Origin: Anticarsia gemmatalis
Lineage: Eukaryota; Arthropoda; Insecta; Lepidoptera; Erebidae
Direction of reading: 5' to 3'
NCBI RefSeq assembly: GCF_050436995.1
Contig: NC_134758.1
Coordinates: 12,759,597-12,823,596, forward strand
DNA length: 64,000 nt
Position numbers and translations under genes: made by a program. This document shows, in pieces, positions 61,306 to 64,000 of this stretch (position 1 is its first letter; each line of letters opens with the position of its first letter). The notes under the pieces were generated by a model. It had not been told where the DNA came from. It saw only the letters and a program-made list of their open reading frames with translations, and ran no database searches.

Positions 61306-62165
61306 AGTCTTAGTTCATGCAATTAAGATCACATGATCCTCTCTACAGGAGTTGATGATGCTATCACGGATTGGTCCCTCAATAGGAACAGTTGGATACA
61401 TTCAAGCGTCGGTCGCGCGTAATGCGTGTCGGATGTCCTCGAGGACGCGAGAGGGCGCGAGAGGGCGGCGAGCTCACGATATTAATATGAACGCGCTTGT
61501 TTATGCGCATTTTAATATACGAGGCATTCGTCCGTCGCTCCGTCGTTCTGCCTCGTGACTCGCAAGATATGCCGTGTCGGCGTGAGCACTGCGAGGGGAC
61601 GTCTCGACACGAGCGCCGCTGTTTGTGCCTCTCTCTGGCCGCTACTACATCAAGTATATAGCGACTAAGTGAAACATTCATCGCGAGGAATCCACGGCCG
61701 CTCTTAATAATATATAACGCAAATATCAGTCACGACTCGCGAGTGACGTGCAGCTGAAGCGCAACTCCCGCCTCACGTCGCGCTACTAAATATGTATGTA
61801 CATACATGTCATATCTGTTGTATGTATGTATTCAATTGTTCATTCTAACCGAGTCCGGAACAATAACTGTGATTGATATCAGTAATACTGTAGAATGCAG
61901 TCCCTATTGTTTATCTTACCACTTAAAAACGATGAGCAAACGTATAAAAGCGCTGATTTAGATGTTTTTACGTACTAAGTATTTTAAACGAATCTATTCT
62001 TATTCTGTCGGACTTTGATCTGAAAACATTTGCTTCAGACAGGAGGTTAAAAAGTAGTGTTGTTAGTGATTCATGTCATTGTATGTGATCACGCGTCAAT
62101 TGTGTCGCGACAGACAGTTGAGCGGATTAACTTGTGTCACGCTGCTGAGATGAGAGCCGCGTCGT
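61306..62165. other. Non-coding, no gene recognised
   Basis: Includes the perfect palindrome ATGTATGTACATACAT near 61792-61807. No gene recognised. Confidence 0.5.
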
Positions 62166-62220
62166 ACCGCACCGCACCGCGTGGTGTCGCGTGGTGTCGC
62201 GTGGTGTCGCGTGATGTAGG
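62166..62220 (-). repeat. 10-bp minisatellite (gtggtgtcgc)
   Basis: Three perfect GTGGTGTCGC units and one variant in exact 10-bp register, preceded by accgc 5-mers. Complement GCGACACCAC is a unit type of the 32401 array. Confidence 0.9.
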
Positions 62221-63016
62221 AGGGTGTTGCGGGGCAGAGGAGTACGCGCGTCGTTTAGCGGCTCCGGTTGTAATTTCCGTGTGTCGCGAACAGCCGCCGA
62301 CGTAATACCTTCTTGTTCCGATACGATGACGACTCGACTGATTGCCTTGATTGCACGGCCGTCATATTACTGGCCGTCTGGCGCCTGGCTCCGACCACGC
62401 ACACTCCTCACAATAAGTAAGTCGTTAATTGTACTGTCATGGTGTTATTTATTAACTAAAACACACACTGCACTTTTAGTTGTCTTTTATTAAGTGAATA
62501 CCTACTCATATTAACTAAAAACGTATGTTCCAAATGACTATAAATAACTGAAGTACAAGTAGCAGTTCCGCGTGGAGCGCACAGTGCAGCAGTGGCGGCG
62601 CCGCTTCCTAATCATTGTCCGATTGTCTGAGGGCCCTCTTGTTAACGGCACCTTTTAAATATTCAACAGCTCTCATTACGAGACAAACTTTATCTTTCCG
62701 AACTCATTATTCGCGAGAGCCCACCACCGCGAGGGGCGCGGGGGGCGAGCGGCGGGGGGAGGGGGCTCTCTTCAATATCTGCGGGCTCTGGGTTCGATTC
62801 GCGGCAGAACAGCGCTATAAACTTGATTGCCGCGCTTTAATTGTAACTGTACACTTTCAGGGAGGAGTTTCGTGCTTAATTCGCAATCAAACCCTCGCAA
62901 CGACGCACTTTCACTCACAAAGTACGCGCCGACAAATGTCTCGATGAACTTACAGCACAGAGCTATATGTTCTCTGTACTGCTCCGATATCATATGATGC
63001 AATCCGATATAATTAT
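62221..63016. other. Non-coding, no gene recognised
   Basis: G-run tract at 62733-62766 with G-quadruplex potential. 'gggttcgattcgcgg' near 62791 looks like a B box but has no A box or fold around it. Frames of 89 and 110 codons have no domain. Confidence 0.5.
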
Positions 63017-63487
63017 ATGCCATCAAAAACATTCTGTAAAAACCTCAAGTCTCGCCGTAAAAAGTGGTAAGATCTATATAATACCAAGTCGATTAATCTA
63101 TTTAGTCTCTACATAAAGGACCTTCTGTCTTAAGTTATTACGTATGTTATTATCATGCCAATTAAAAAAAAAATACCTTTAAAACAAATAGACCGACCTG
63201 GTCATCGCATGATTTGATTATTAGAATGTATCACACTACACAGCACGACGAGAAGTTAATGCTCCTGAAATGTTAATGGCGAATTTGTGTTTTCTTGCGA
63301 TGACCAAGTCGATCTATTTGTTTTAAAGGTTTTTTTTTTAAATTGGCATGATAATAACATACGTAATAACTTAAGACAGAAGGTCCTTTATGTAGAGACT
63401 AAATAGATTAATCGACTTGGTATTATATAGATCTTACCACTTTTTACGGCGAGACTTGAGGTTTTTACAGAATGTTTTTGATGGCAT
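63017..63487. repeat. Inverted repeat with ~193-bp arms
   Basis: Left arm 63017-63209 and right arm 63296-63487 are inverted copies starting ATGCCATCAAAAACATTC, with very few mismatches and a one-base poly-A length difference. The loop is about 86 bp. No target duplication flanks it, and the right side continues into repeat-like sequence, so it may be a rearranged part of a larger element rather than a complete MITE. Confidence 0.8.
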
Positions 63488-64000
63488 CTCACTTCTTTTT
63501 GTAGAGCGAACATAAGTCCAATTTGTATGGAAAGACGTTTTTTTTTCATAATTCAACATATTTTCCTATGGGAATGTTGTTCAGTTTCATGGGCTAAACA
63601 CCATTACCCACCCTATACCCCTCCCATTATGCCTCATATAGTAGGTACCTAATTACACCTATTTATTTTATTTTCTACAGTAATAATAATTCATTAACTG
63701 CAAATGTAACCTTGTAATCTTATACATTTATATGGGATTACAAAGTTATTGTTGCAGTTGGTGTATTTAGAAAACTGGACCGAAATTAGAAAATATTAAA
63801 TTTTTCCCATGATTAAGACACTAAACCCTATTTGTATTCTAAATTTTAAGCTTCTAAGTCTGCTAGAAGTACCTTAGACTTTTGATGATCGGTGAGTCAG
63901 TGAGTCAGTGAATCAGTGAGTGACAAAATTCAAAATTTTAACAAGTTGTCATTCTTAAACTACTGGTTCAAATTGACTGAAATTTTAAATATACCGTGTT
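63488..64000. other. Repeat-like sequence running off the window
   Basis: 'ctcacttctttttgtagagc' and later GTGAGTCA tandem units (about 63891-63923) followed by 'tacaaaattc'-like AT-rich DNA resemble a dispersed lepidopteran repeat I cannot name. It probably continues beyond 64000. Confidence 0.4.

Noticed and set aside
62785..62810. B-box-like 'gggttcgattcgcgg' suggesting a tRNA
   Set aside because: No A box at the right distance and no cloverleaf pairing.
63885..63925. Telomere-like repeat
   Set aside because: The unit is GTGAGTCA, not the insect TTAGG, and the run is short.

Overview
This is eukaryotic, almost entirely non-coding DNA, most likely from a moth or butterfly (Lepidoptera). 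The case for Lepidoptera rests on recognised repeat families: a short non-autonomous Helitron of the Lep1 type (17440-17673), 5S-rRNA-derived and tRNA-derived SINEs sharing an 'aaggcacgt' 3' module, minus-strand LINE/SINE tails carrying the 'cccactgctgggt' end, and a block with the 'cccgcgtgg / accgcggtaaaa' motifs. I found no bacterial-style operon, no convincing protein-coding gene, no rRNA or true tRNA gene and no CRISPR array. The longest open frames (about 141 and 135 codons) are low-complexity or follow tandem-repeat phase, and none resembles a known protein domain.

Layout. 1-9700: AT-rich unique DNA with a candidate recursive splice site (5157), a long 10-bp-period AT-rich minisatellite (6991-7230), two decayed LINE/SINE tails and a small palindromic MITE (8505-8613). 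9700-36680: a long desert with few transposons, one Helitron, several microsatellites and many short GC-rich tandem arrays with a period of about 10 bp. 36685-37061: a 5S-derived SINE. 39696-41333: a foldback transposon with three 'agcagggccc' motifs per arm. 41397-41540: a weak exon-like segment. 47567-47849: a Harbinger-like MITE. 48990-49390: an AT-rich stretch dense in homeodomain-type motifs. 50950-51275: a tRNA-derived SINE. 54664-56739: a large foldback element with two 891-bp arms that look identical, flanked by a 9-bp duplication. 61100-61305: a second 5S-derived SINE. 63017-63487: an asymmetric inverted repeat at the right edge.

Interpretation. The low transposon load, many enhancer-like patches, 14 perfect TGACGTCA palindromes (about one expected by chance) and a possible ratchet-type splice site suggest a long intron or regulatory desert around a developmental gene. 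The gene itself cannot be named from this window. The most notable signals are the two foldback elements, the recurrent minisatellites with a period of one helical turn, and the TGACGTCA excess.
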